From assembly GCF_005887635.2 (NCBI RefSeq), contig NZ_CP040818.1, positions 3,975,867 through 4,039,866 of the forward strand: a stretch of DNA of 64,000 nucleotides, written 5' to 3'. Below the pieces are notes generated by a model. That model was not told the DNA's origin. It saw only the letters and a program-made list of their open reading frames with translations, and made no database searches. The position numbers were made by a program, and so were the translations under genes. Of the stretch, positions 9,146-16,951 are shown piece after piece. The stretch's first letter is position 1. Every line of letters begins with the position of its first letter. The stretch is from Paroceanicella profunda. GTDB lineage: Bacteria > Pseudomonadota > Alphaproteobacteria > Rhodobacterales > Rhodobacteraceae.

Positions 9146-10546
9146 GTGCCAAGCTATCGCCACACCGTTGCCGGACAGAGCCATGTCTTCGACGATCTCG
9201 CCATGCTGATGGCGCGGGCCACGCCGCTGCGCTCGGGCGATGTGCTGGCCGGGCTGGCCGCCGGCACGGACGAGGAGCGCGCGGCAGCCCAGCTTGCCCT
9301 CGCCGACCTGACGCTTGCCACCTTCCTGTCCGAGGCCGTGGTGCCCTACGAGGATGACGAAGTCACCCGGCTGATCATCGACGGCCATGACGCGGCCGCC
9401 TTCGCGCCCGTGGCCCATCTCACCGTGGGCGGTTTCCGCGACTGGTTGCTGGCGGACAGCACCGACACCGCCACCCTCACCGCCCTCGCCCCCGGGCTCA
9501 CGCCGGAGATGGTCGCGGCGGTCTCCAAGATCTGCCGGGTGCAGGACCTCGTGCTCATCGCGCGCAAATGCGAGGTGGTCACCCGCTTCCGCGACACGAT
9601 CGGGCTCCGCGGCCGGCTCTCCACCCGCATCCAGCCCAACCACCCCACCGACAGCCCGGCCGGCGTGGCCGCGGCCATCCTGGACGGGCTGATGTATGCC
9701 TCCGGCGACGCCGTGATCGGCATCAACCCGGCCTCGGACAACACCGCCGCCGTCACCGCCCTGCTGCGCATGCTCGACGAGATCATCCGCCGCTACGAGA
9801 TCCCCACCCAGTCCTGCGTGCTGTCGCATGTCACCACCACCATCGCGGCCATCGAGGCGGGCGCGCCGGTGGACCTGGTGTTCCAGTCCATCGCCGGAAC
9901 CCAGGCGGCGAACAGTTCCTTCGGCTTCTCGCTGGCCACGCTGCAGGAGGGCCAGGAGGCCGCGCTCTCGCTGGGGCGCGGCACGCTGGGCGACAACGTG
10001 ATGTATTTCGAGACCGGCCAGGGCTCCTGCCTCTCGGCGGATGCGCATCACGGCGTGGACCAGCAGACGCTGGAGGCCCGCGCCTATGCGGTGGCGCGCC
10101 GCTTCCGCCCGCTGCTGGTGAACACCGTGGTGGGGTTCATCGGGCCGGAATACCTCTATGACGGGCGGCAGATCATCCGCGCCGGGCTGGAGGACCATTT
10201 CTGCGGCAAGCTGCTCGGCGTGCCGATGGGCTGCGACGTGTGCTACACGAACCACGCCGAGGCGGACCAGAACGACATGGACGTGCTGCTCACCATGCTG
10301 GGCGCCGCCGGCATCACCTTCATCATGGGCATTCCCGGCTCGGACGACGTGATGCTGAACTACCAGACCACCTCCTTCCACGACGCGCTCTACGCCCGCC
10401 GCGTGCTGGGCCTGCGCCCGGCGCCGGAGTTCGAGGCCTGGCTGGAGACCTCCGGCATCATGGCGGCGGACGGGCGCTTCGCCCTCGGCGATGCCACGCA
10501 GGGCCGCATGGCCGGGGCGCTGCGCCTCGCCGGAGCGGGGGCATGA
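9146..10546 (+). CDS. eutB: Ethanolamine ammonia-lyase large subunit
   Basis: 466 residues, the usual length of EutB. With EutC it forms adenosylcobalamin-dependent ethanolamine ammonia-lyase, splitting ethanolamine into acetaldehyde and ammonia. Family segments include IQPNHPTDSP, LSHVTTTIAAIEAGAPVDL, FETGQGSCLSADAHHGVDQQ and GCDVCYTNHAEADQNDMD. The start is taken as the GTG at 9146, 10 bases after AAGGAG; the ATG at 9136 is out of frame. The eutC start overlaps its stop (ATGA). No microcompartment shell, aldehyde dehydrogenase or EutA reactivase genes are adjacent, so this is the stand-alone form common in non-enteric bacteria. Confidence 0.96.
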   Translation: MPSYRHTVAGQSHVFDDLAMLMARATPLRSGDVLAGLAAGTDEERAAAQLALADLTLATFLSEAVVPYEDDEVTRLIIDGHDAAAFAPVAHLTVGGFRDWLLADSTDTATLTALAPGLTPEMVAAVSKICRVQDLVLIARKCEVVTRFRDTIGLRGRLSTRIQPNHPTDSPAGVAAAILDGLMYASGDAVIGINPASDNTAAVTALLRMLDEIIRRYEIPTQSCVLSHVTTTIAAIEAGAPVDLVFQSIAGTQAANSSFGFSLATLQEGQEAALSLGRGTLGDNVMYFETGQGSCLSADAHHGVDQQTLEARAYAVARRFRPLLVNTVVGFIGPEYLYDGRQIIRAGLEDHFCGKLLGVPMGCDVCYTNHAEADQNDMDVLLTMLGAAGITFIMGIPGSDDVMLNYQTTSFHDALYARRVLGLRPAPEFEAWLETSGIMAADGRFALGDATQGRMAGALRLAGAGA

Positions 10547-11322
10547 GCGGCGCGCAGGATCTCTGGGAAACGCTGCGCCGCCACACGCCGGCGCGCATCG
10601 GCCTGGGGCGCTCGGGCATCTCGCTGCCCACGGCGCGGGCGCTCGAATTCCAGCTCGCCCATGCCCGGGCGCGCACCGCGGTGCATTCGCCGCTCGACAC
10701 CGGGGCGCTGGGGGCGGCGCTCACGCCGCTGCTCGGCGCGCCGCTCGTGGTGGCGAGCCGCGCGGGGGATCGCGCCACCTACCTGCAACGCCCGGATCTC
10801 GGCCGCCGGCTCTCCACCGCCGCGCATGACGCGCTGGACGGGGTGTCGGAGGCGGTGGATGTCGCCATCGTGGTGGCGGACGGGCTCTCCGCGCTGGCGG
10901 TGGAACAGAACGCCCCACCCTTCCTGGAGGCCTTCCTGCCGCGGCTGGCGGAGGGCGGGCTGCGCCTGGCCCGGCCGGTGATCGCCACCCAGGCGCGGGT
11001 GGCCATCGGCGACGAGATCGGCCGGCTGCTGCGCGCGCGCGTGGTGGTGATGCTGATCGGCGAGCGGCCCGGGCTCTCGGCCGCCGACAGCCTGGGGCTC
11101 TACCTCACCTTCGGCCCCCGCCCCGGCCGCACGGACGCGGACCGCAACTGCATCTCCAACATCCGCCCCGGCGGGCTGAGCCACGCGGAGGCCGCCTACC
11201 GGGCGCAGTACCTGCTCGGCCAGTCGCTGCTGCGCGGGCTCTCGGGCGTGCAGCTGAAGGATGACACCGTGGCCGAGGCCCTGCCCAGCGGCGACGGGCC
11301 GAACGTGCTCCTGGGATCGTGA
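10543..11322 (+). CDS. eutC: Ethanolamine ammonia-lyase small subunit
   Basis: 259 residues. EutC completes the active site and the cobalamin-binding surface of ethanolamine ammonia-lyase. Recognisable segments are RIGLGRSG near residue 20, VIVVADGLSA, VVVMLIGERPGLSAADSLG and the C-terminal RNCISNIRPGGLSHAEAA. The short N-terminal region (no long targeting extension before the conserved core) fits the absence of microcompartment genes. Its ATG overlaps the eutB stop by 4 bases, so translation is probably coupled. Confidence 0.96.
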   Translation: MSGAQDLWETLRRHTPARIGLGRSGISLPTARALEFQLAHARARTAVHSPLDTGALGAALTPLLGAPLVVASRAGDRATYLQRPDLGRRLSTAAHDALDGVSEAVDVAIVVADGLSALAVEQNAPPFLEAFLPRLAEGGLRLARPVIATQARVAIGDEIGRLLRARVVVMLIGERPGLSAADSLGLYLTFGPRPGRTDADRNCISNIRPGGLSHAEAAYRAQYLLGQSLLRGLSGVQLKDDTVAEALPSGDGPNVLLGS

Positions 11323-11333
11323 CATCGCAGGGT

Positions 11334-11362
11334 TTGACTTGGCCCGCGCGAGGGCCCAGACT
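11334..11362 (+). promoter_or_regulatory. Possible promoter for the small gene after eutC
   Basis: TTGACT at 11334-11339 is followed after exactly 17 bases by CAGACT at 11357-11362. The -35 is good and the -10 weak. It would start a transcript about 25-30 bases before the 11396 gene. Confidence 0.35.
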
Positions 11363-11395
11363 CCGGGCACAAAACCAAGAACCGGAGGAAACATC

Positions 11396-11620
11396 ATGAC
11401 CCATCCAAAGACCGCATCGGCGGCGCAATGGGTGCATGCCGACCCGTCGGAAGCGGGTCGCCACCCGCTCGATGAGATCGGCGACAGCCACCAGGGCGAT
11501 GCCGCCCGGGTTCGCGCGCTGCACCTGCGCGACGACGGGTCCCTGGGCCCGCGCCGCTCCAGCCTGTTCCGGGCCCGCCCGGAGGCGCACACGCCGGGGT
11601 TCACGCCGAAACGCAACTGA
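11396..11620 (+). CDS. Small protein of unknown function after eutC
   Basis: 74 residues, highly charged (many Asp, Arg, His, Glu), with no hydrophobic segment and so probably soluble and cytoplasmic. A strong GGAGG ribosome-binding site lies 7 bases before the ATG. It starts 73 bases after eutC in the same direction, behind a possible promoter of its own and before a strong hairpin terminator. The middle reads HPLDEIGDSHQGDAARVRAL. No family is recognised. Confidence 0.6.
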   Translation: MTHPKTASAAQWVHADPSEAGRHPLDEIGDSHQGDAARVRALHLRDDGSLGPRRSSLFRARPEAHTPGFTPKRN

Positions 11621-11665
11621 CATCCGGCGGGCCGGCCCTCACCGGCCCCGCCACCGATCAGCGCG

Positions 11666-11694
11666 CGCGCCCCGGCCCTCCGGGGCGCGTGTTT
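11666..11694 (+). terminator. Rho-independent terminator
   Basis: CGCGCCCCGG and CCGGGGCGCG form a perfect 10-bp stem with a CCCT loop, followed by TGTTT. It lies 45 bases after the 74-residue gene and probably ends the eut transcript. A second, imperfect G/C hairpin lies just before it (about 11627-11652). Confidence 0.7.
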
Positions 11695-12230
11695 CGTCTG
11701 GCGCGGTGGGCCTCCCTGTCAGGCGGATGCCCTCCGCAGCGGCGCCACCGCATCGTCCCGCCGTTGCCCCGCTCTCCGCGCCACCTTCCTTCGGGGAGAA
11801 ACGCCCACCTCGCCGAGGGGGCTCCGCCCCCGCAGCTCGGCGGTCGTGGCGAAGGCCGCGGCCTCCGCCAGCCAGGCGTCACCCGGGCGCATCAAGCGCG
11901 CCGCCTCCGGTGCCTGCGGGGTCCGGGTCACCCGGGCGGAGGGCACCGCTCACGATGTCGAACACAATCCCTCGGCGAGCCCCCCGCATTCCCCCGGCCT
12001 GCACCCTGCACCGCGCGCGACGCTGGACGGCGCAGGACCAGCGGTCCTGTGCCACGACCCGCGAGCTGCGGGGGCCGCAGGCCTCCTCGGCGAGCGGGGC
12101 GTTTTCCGCGGCATGGCGGCCGGGCTGCACCGGGAGCGAAGCAGAAGGAAAGGGGCAGCAATGTGCGGCACGTGGCACGGTTGGCATGGTGGGGCGCCGG
12201 CACGGTCCGGGCGAACCGGCGACTCGCAGG
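11695..12230. other. Convergent intergenic stretch, left part
   Basis: About 535 GC-rich bases between the eut terminator and the heptamer array. Open frames exist on both strands but run through low-complexity Arg/Ala/Pro/Gly sequence and continue straight into the repeat array, which has no stop in any frame. No gene is supported. Confidence 0.55.
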
Positions 12231-12454
12231 ACGCAGGACGCAGCACGCAGCACGCAGTACGCAGCACGCAGCACGCAGCACGCAGCACGCAGCACGCAGC
12301 ACGCAGCACGCAGCACGCAGCACGCAGCACGCAGCACGCAGCACGCAGCACGCAGCACGCAGCACGCAGCACGCAGCACGCAGCACGCAGCACGCAGCAC
12401 GCAGCACGCAGCACGCAGCACGCAGCACGCAGCACGCAGCACGCAGCACGCAGC
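12231..12454 (+). repeat. Heptanucleotide tandem array, 32 copies
   Basis: 32 consecutive copies of ACGCAGC (224 bases). Only unit 1 (ACGCAGG) and unit 4 (ACGCAGT) deviate, and one degenerate copy (TCGCAGG) precedes the array. Because 7 is not a multiple of 3 and the unit gives no stop codon in any phase, all frames stay open; the apparent coding sequences across it are artefacts. It lies between the convergent eut unit and preA. The near-perfect copies suggest recent expansion, so it should be length-variable. Confidence 0.97.
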
Positions 12455-12553
12455 GAAGTATGGTCGGGTATCGCCGGTGGAGACGCAAGGTATGTGGCGC
12501 GCGCAACGGGGCGCGGGCCCGGAGCGGTGTGCGGCGTCAGGTGGAGTTCTCGG

Positions 12554-12577
12554 GCCGGGGGTCCGGCGACCCCCGGC
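12554..12577. other. Strong hairpin between the heptamer array and preA
   Basis: GCCGGGGGTC and GACCCCCGGC form a perfect 10-bp stem with a CGGC loop. It lies about 170 bases past the preA stop in the direction of preA transcription. There is no T-tract on either side, so it is a weak terminator candidate at best. Confidence 0.45.
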
Positions 12578-12747
12578 GCCTACGCGGACACGTCAGAGGC
12601 TTTGCCGGTTCCGGCGGCGTTTCCCTCGGAGGCCCTGCCCGCCGCGTGGCGCGCAGGGGTGCGGACACCGGGCCCTGGGCAGCGAAAATGTTCGCGGTGG
12701 CGCCGCGGCCGGGGCGGGTCCCCCGGCCGCGCGCCCCTCTGCCCGGT

Positions 12748-14049
12748 TCATTCCGCGGCGACGCGCCCCGGGTTGTTGGGGTGCATCGTCCAGTTCGCGT
12801 AGGTGTCTTCAACGATGCGGCCGGTGCGCGGGTCGGTCTCGCCCGCCTGCATCGGCACCATGTCGATGCAGCCCTCCACCGGGCAGACGTTGACGCAGAG
12901 GTTGCAGGCCACGCATTCGTCGTCCTTCACCTCGAACACCCGGTCCGGCGACATGGCGATCGCCTGGTGCGAGGTGTCCTCGCAGGCGGCAAAGCAGCGG
13001 CCGCAGGAGATGCACAGGTCCTGGTTGATCTTCGCCTTCGCCACGTAGTTGAGGTTGAGGTACTGCCAGTCCGTCACGTTGGGCACCGCGCGGCCGATGA
13101 TGTCGTCGAGGCGGGCGTGGCCCTTCTCGTCCATCCAGGCCTCCAGCCCGGCGATCATCTCCTGCACCACCTTGAAGCCGTAGGTCATCGCCGCGGTGCA
13201 CACCTGCACATTGCCGCAGCCCAGCGCGATGAACTCCGCCGCGTCGCGCCAGGTCGTCACCCCGCCGATGCCGGAGATCGGCATGCCGCGGGTCTCCGCG
13301 TCACGGGCGATCTCGGCCACCATGTTGAGGGCGATTGGCTTTACCGCCGGGCCGCAGTAGCCGCCGTGGCTGCCCTTGCCGTCGATCGAGGGCTCGGGGG
13401 AGAAGCTGTCGAGGTTCACCGAGGTGATCGAGGAGACGGTGTTGATCAGGCTCACCGCGTCGGCGCCGCCGGCCTTTGCCGCGCGGGCGGGGTAGCGGAT
13501 GTCGGTGATGTTGGGGGTGAGCTTCACGATCACCGGCATGCGGGTGGCCTGCTTGCACCAGCGCGCCACCATCTCGATGTACTCGGGCACCTGGCCCACG
13601 GCCGAGCCCATGCCGCGCTCGGACATGCCGTGGGGGCAGCCGAAGTTCAGCTCGATCCCGTCCGCTCCCGTGGCCTCCACCAGCGGGATGATGCCCTTCC
13701 AGCTCTCCTCGTCGCAGGGCACCATGAGCGAGACGATCACCGCACGGTCCGGGTAGTCGCGCTTCACCGAGGTGATCTCGCGCAGGTTCACCTCCAGCGG
13801 GCGGTCGGTGATCAGCTCGATGTTGTTGAGCCCCAGCAGCCGCCGGTCCGCCCCCCAGATCGCGCCGTAGCGCGGGCCGTTCACGTTCACCACATGGGGG
13901 TCCAGGCCGAGGGTCTTCCAGACCACCCCGCCCCAGCCGGCCTCGAAGGCGCGGCGGACGTTGTATTCCTTGTCCGTCGGCGGCGCGGAAGCCAGCCAGA
14001 ACGGGTTCGGCGACTTGATGCCGAGGAAATTGCCGCGGATGTCTGCCAT
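12748..14049 (-). CDS. preA: NAD-dependent dihydropyrimidine dehydrogenase, PreA subunit
   Basis: 433 residues. PreA with PreT reduces uracil and thymine to the 5,6-dihydro forms, the first step of reductive pyrimidine breakdown. The N-terminal FMN-binding barrel resembles dihydroorotate dehydrogenase (GNFLGIKSPNPFWLASAP; active-site loop with NFGCPHG near 145). The C-terminus has two [4Fe-4S] motifs, CISCGRCFAACED and CVACNLCVNVCPVEGC. It lies downstream of preT with a 236-base gap that contains a hairpin. Hydantoinase and ureidopropionase genes for the later steps are not in the window. Confidence 0.95.
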   Translation of the reverse strand: MADIRGNFLGIKSPNPFWLASAPPTDKEYNVRRAFEAGWGGVVWKTLGLDPHVVNVNGPRYGAIWGADRRLLGLNNIELITDRPLEVNLREITSVKRDYPDRAVIVSLMVPCDEESWKGIIPLVEATGADGIELNFGCPHGMSERGMGSAVGQVPEYIEMVARWCKQATRMPVIVKLTPNITDIRYPARAAKAGGADAVSLINTVSSITSVNLDSFSPEPSIDGKGSHGGYCGPAVKPIALNMVAEIARDAETRGMPISGIGGVTTWRDAAEFIALGCGNVQVCTAAMTYGFKVVQEMIAGLEAWMDEKGHARLDDIIGRAVPNVTDWQYLNLNYVAKAKINQDLCISCGRCFAACEDTSHQAIAMSPDRVFEVKDDECVACNLCVNVCPVEGCIDMVPMQAGETDPRTGRIVEDTYANWTMHPNNPGRVAAE

Positions 14050-14076
14050 CTTGGTGGTCTCCTCTCAGGCGCGCGG

Positions 14077-14095
14077 GCGGGAGGACATCTCCCGC
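14077..14095. other. Intercistronic hairpin between preT and preA
   Basis: GCGGGAG and CTCCCGC pair around GACAT (7-bp stem, 5-base loop), 28 bases before the preA start on the leftward transcript. It could adjust preA expression relative to preT or mark an RNA-processing point. The 236-base gap is long for two subunits of one enzyme. Confidence 0.4.
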
Positions 14096-14285
14096 GGGGC
14101 GATCCGGCCCGCGCGCACGCAGGCACCAGGGGTCTGCACTGTCTCGCGCGCCGCGCGCCCGGACTGCGGGCTGGCGCGGCGCGGCTCCGGCGCCGCAGAG
14201 CGGCGCGCGGCGGGTCTGATGCGGGGCGCGCCGCAAAGGGCGGCACGCGGCGCGGCCGCCTGCGCCGGGGTGGCCGGGTGCGCAC

Positions 14286-15614
14286 TCATGACAGCGCCCG
14301 GTGAATGCTCTCGGCCGCGTCGCGCCCCTCGGCCACCGCGGTCACGGTGAGGTCGTCTCCGCCGGTGGCGCAGTCTCCCCCGGCCCAGACCTTGTCGAGC
14401 CCGGTGAAGCCTTCGGCATCCACCCGGATCTTGCCGCGCTCCAGCCGGAGGCCCTCGGGCACCGCGCCCAGTGTCTGGCCGATGGCACGGAACACCTGGT
14501 CGGCGGGGATGCAGAAGGTCTCGCCGGTGCCGGTGAGCCCCTCCGGCCCGTCCTCGGTGTATTCGAATTCCACCTCGCGCACCGCGCCGTTGCCCAGCAC
14601 GGCCACGGGCCGGGCGTTGAAGCGCAGGGTGACGCCCTTCTGCGCCGCGAGCTCCTGCTCGTAGCCGCTGGCGGACATGCGGTCCTGGCCGCGGCGGTAG
14701 ACGATGGTCACCGTCTCCGCGCCCAGCAGCTTCGACTGCACGGCCGCGTCCACCGCCGTCATGCCGCCGCCCAGAACCACGACGTTGCGGCCCACGGGCA
14801 GCGTGGCGAGGTCCTCGGCCTGGCGCAGCTCGGCGATGAAGTCCACTGCGTCGGCCACGCCGTCGCGCCCGGCGCCGTCCACATCCAGCGCGTTCACGCC
14901 GGAGAGGCCGAGCCCGAGGAACACCGCGTCGAACTCCGCCCTCAGGCCATCGAGCGACAGGTCCGCCCCCAGGTGCCGCCCGGTTTCCAGCGTGATGCCG
15001 CCGATGGCGAGCAGCCAGTCCAGCTCTGCCTGGGCGAAATCCTGCGTGCTCTTGTAGGCGGCGATGCCGTATTCGTTCAGCCCGCCGCCCTTGGCGCGCG
15101 CGTCGTAGAGGGTGACCGCGTGGCCCTTCATCGCCAGCCGGTGCGCGCAGGCGAGCCCCGCCGGCCCGGCACCGACCACGGCGACGCGCCGGCCCGTGGG
15201 TGCTGCGCGGGTGAAGGGGTGGCTGCCCGCGGCCATCATCGCGTCGGTCGCGAAGCGCTGCAGCCGGCCGATCTCCACCGGGCGGCTCTCCGCGGTCTCG
15301 CGCACGCAGGCCTGTTCGCACAGGGTCTCCGTGGGGCAGACCCGGGCGCACATGCCGCCGAGGATGTTCTGTGACAAGATGGTCTTCGCCGCGGCCTTCG
15401 GCTGTTCCGTCGCGATCTGGCGAATGAACAGCGGGATGTCGATGGAGGTGGGACAGGCCGTCACGCAGGGCGCGTCATGGCAGAAGTAGCAGCGGTCCGC
15501 CGCCACCAGCGCCTCATGCGGCGTGAGCGGGGCATGAAGGTCGGAGAAATGCGCCGCAAGCGTTTCTCCGTCGAGCCGTCCCGGCTGGAGGCCGGGCATG
15601 CGCTGGGTTGCCAT
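14286..15614 (-). CDS. preT: NAD-dependent dihydropyrimidine dehydrogenase, PreT subunit
   Basis: 442 residues. PreT is the NADH-oxidising flavoprotein that feeds electrons to PreA. The N-terminal cysteine-rich part (CYFCHDAPCVTACP near 40, then CARVCPTETLCEQACV) resembles the glutamate synthase small-chain iron-sulfur domain. Two nucleotide-binding folds follow, VVGAGPAGLA for FAD and VVLGGGMTAVDAA for NADH, and the final WAGGDCATGGDDLTVTAVAEG closes the FAD site. The ATG at 15614 has GGGAG 7 bases upstream and is preferred over an in-frame start 18 codons earlier. A RutR-type operator lies 46 bases upstream. Confidence 0.94.
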   Translation of the reverse strand: MATQRMPGLQPGRLDGETLAAHFSDLHAPLTPHEALVAADRCYFCHDAPCVTACPTSIDIPLFIRQIATEQPKAAAKTILSQNILGGMCARVCPTETLCEQACVRETAESRPVEIGRLQRFATDAMMAAGSHPFTRAAPTGRRVAVVGAGPAGLACAHRLAMKGHAVTLYDARAKGGGLNEYGIAAYKSTQDFAQAELDWLLAIGGITLETGRHLGADLSLDGLRAEFDAVFLGLGLSGVNALDVDGAGRDGVADAVDFIAELRQAEDLATLPVGRNVVVLGGGMTAVDAAVQSKLLGAETVTIVYRRGQDRMSASGYEQELAAQKGVTLRFNARPVAVLGNGAVREVEFEYTEDGPEGLTGTGETFCIPADQVFRAIGQTLGAVPEGLRLERGKIRVDAEGFTGLDKVWAGGDCATGGDDLTVTAVAEGRDAAESIHRALS

Positions 15615-15659
15615 CAACAATCTCCCTGTAGGGGCCGCGTCGGGTGCCTGCGCAGAATG

Positions 15660-15675
15660 TTGACCCAATGGTCAA
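15660..15675 (-). promoter_or_regulatory. RutR-type operator in front of preTA
   Basis: On the preT strand this reads TTGACCATTGGGTCAA, matching the RutR consensus TTGACCANNTGGTCAA at 13 of 14 defined positions. TTGACC and GGTCAA form a perfect inverted repeat. It sits 46 bases before the preT ATG, over or next to the promoter, as expected for repression. RutR is a TetR-family repressor released by uracil or thymine, the substrates of PreTA. The regulator gene itself is not in the window. Confidence 0.72.
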
Positions 15676-15763
15676 ATTCTCGCAAGCGGAATTTTCGGAC
15701 AGGATGAAAATCCCTGCCCTCTGACCGGGCAGCCCCCGAGGGCGCACGCCCGTGAAAGCGGCA

Positions 15764-15790
15764 ATGCCCCTGAGACGATCTCCGGGGCAT
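15764..15790. other. Hairpin in the preT-DUF1150 gap
   Basis: ATGCCCC and GGGGCAT form a 7-bp stem around a 13-base loop. The surrounding 15676-16166 (about 490 bases) holds no convincing gene; any terminator for the leftward hsp20-DUF1150 transcript must be in it. Confidence 0.35.
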
Positions 15791-16166
15791 CGGCGCACAG
15801 AAAGCCTCCGCCCCCGGACAAGCGAGCGGCAGGGCCCAAGTGGCCCACGCGGCCTGTCACGTATCCGCGCCTAGCCGACGGCGCAGGCGCGGGCGCCGCA
15901 TCCGCGCAGGCGGGCAGTCAGCGTGCTCGGATGATGGAGGAAGTGGCCAGCGCCGCGCCGTGCGCGGTCCCGCTTCGGAGCGAAACGTCCGGCATCAGGC
16001 GCTCTTGCGGCGCCGTCGCCCGCCGGGCGCACTGAAACCGCGCGACCTGCCGGTCGGTCAGCCGGGGCGATGGAGGTGGTACGGGAGGCTGGAGCGCGCC
16101 GGACAAGGCTGTCGCACGGCTGCGCGGGGCCCCCTCCCCGCCCGGTGGCGGAGAGGGGGGCTGGCG

Positions 16167-16394
16167 TCAGTGGACGCTTACCGGCGTGTAGTCATTCTGT
16201 CGGGCGACGGCGAAGGCCATCTTGCGATCGCCGACAAGGGCGAGCGGCTCGCCATCCTCACCGTGGATGGCGTAGAGATCGGTGACACCCTCGGGCACCT
16301 CGATCTGCGGCGGCAGGTCCCGGCTGTGCACCCGGCGCACGTAGGCGAGCGGCAGGGCCAGGTGGGTCTTGGTCAGGTTCTCGGCGTTATTCAT
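16167..16394 (-). CDS. DUF1150 family protein
   Basis: 75 residues, the normal size of the DUF1150 family of alphaproteobacteria. The diagnostic second half reads LYAIHGEDGEPLALVGDRKM followed by AFAVARQND and ends TPVSVH. Function unknown. It follows hsp20 by 15 bases on the same strand, so the two are almost certainly co-transcribed from the sigma-32-type promoter, suggesting a role linked to heat or protein-folding stress. The pairing with hsp20 recurs in this bacterial order. Confidence 0.88.
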   Translation of the reverse strand: MNNAENLTKTHLALPLAYVRRVHSRDLPPQIEVPEGVTDLYAIHGEDGEPLALVGDRKMAFAVARQNDYTPVSVH

Positions 16395-16409
16395 GGGAAT
16401 GCTCCTTCC

Positions 16410-16826
16410 TCACCGGTCTCTGGTGATCTCGATCCTGCGCACCACGCTTTCAGGGGCGTGACGCACCAGATCCACATGCAACAGCCCGCAATCGAGCCGG
16501 GCCGTGGCAACCTCCACCCCTTCGGCCAGCACGAAGGCGCGCTGGAACTGGCGGGTGGCAATGCCACGATGCAGGAAAACACGCCCCTCCGAGTCGTCGG
16601 TATTGCGACCGCGGATGACGAGCTGGTTGTCCTCGATGGTCACCGAGAGATCTTCCTCACGGAAGCCAGCGACGGCCAGGGTGATGCGATAGATGCCTTC
16701 CCCGGACTGCTCGATATTGTAGGGCGGATAGCCCTCGTTACCGGATTTGGCAGTGCGCTCGACCAGCCTGTCGAGCTGTTCAAACCCCAGCAGGTAGGGG
16801 TGGGAGGCAAAGGATACCCTGGTCAT
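16410..16826 (-). CDS. Hsp20-family small heat-shock protein (IbpA-like)
   Basis: 138 residues. Small heat-shock proteins bind unfolding proteins without ATP and hold them for Hsp70 and ClpB. The alpha-crystallin domain spans about residues 35-130, with PPYNIEQSGEGIYRITLAVAG at its start, VTIEDNQLVIRG in the middle and FLHRGIATRQFQRAF leading into the LxxGV-like turn (VLAEGVEV). A short arginine-rich C-terminal tail follows. AGAAGG lies about 9 bases before the ATG. Upstream is a good sigma-32-type promoter; downstream is the DUF1150 gene. Confidence 0.93.
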   Translation of the reverse strand: MTRVSFASHPYLLGFEQLDRLVERTAKSGNEGYPPYNIEQSGEGIYRITLAVAGFREEDLSVTIEDNQLVIRGRNTDDSEGRVFLHRGIATRQFQRAFVLAEGVEVATARLDCGLLHVDLVRHAPESVVRRIEITRDR

Positions 16827-16893
16827 GCTCTAGCCCTTCTTGCAAAGCGACTTGCCGGCGGGCCCCGTTACGGCGACCGCGCCTGCCTGAAGA

Positions 16894-16922
16894 ATATGGG
16901 AACAGGAAGACCTTAACACAAG
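16894..16922 (-). promoter_or_regulatory. Sigma-32 (RpoH)-type promoter for hsp20-DUF1150
   Basis: On the leftward strand CTTGTGT (-35) and CCCATAT (-10) are separated by 15 bases, fitting the heat-shock consensus CTTGAAA-N(11-16)-CCCATNT at the key positions. The transcript would start about 60 bases before the hsp20 ATG. Confidence 0.7.
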
Positions 16923-16951
16923 ACCTTGCTCCCCGCCCCGGGGAGCGGCAC

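Noticed and set aside
12231..12454. CRISPR array
   Set aside because: The units are contiguous 7-mers without spacers, and no cas genes are near.
11879..12506. Proteins with CCVLRAA-type repeats across the heptamer array
   Set aside because: The 7-bp unit has no stop in any phase, so every frame gives a heptapeptide repeat. No frame has a supported start or a distinct codon pattern.
15840..16916. Rightward open frame over hsp20 and DUF1150
   Set aside because: It is antisense to two recognised genes and has no family content or ribosome-binding site.
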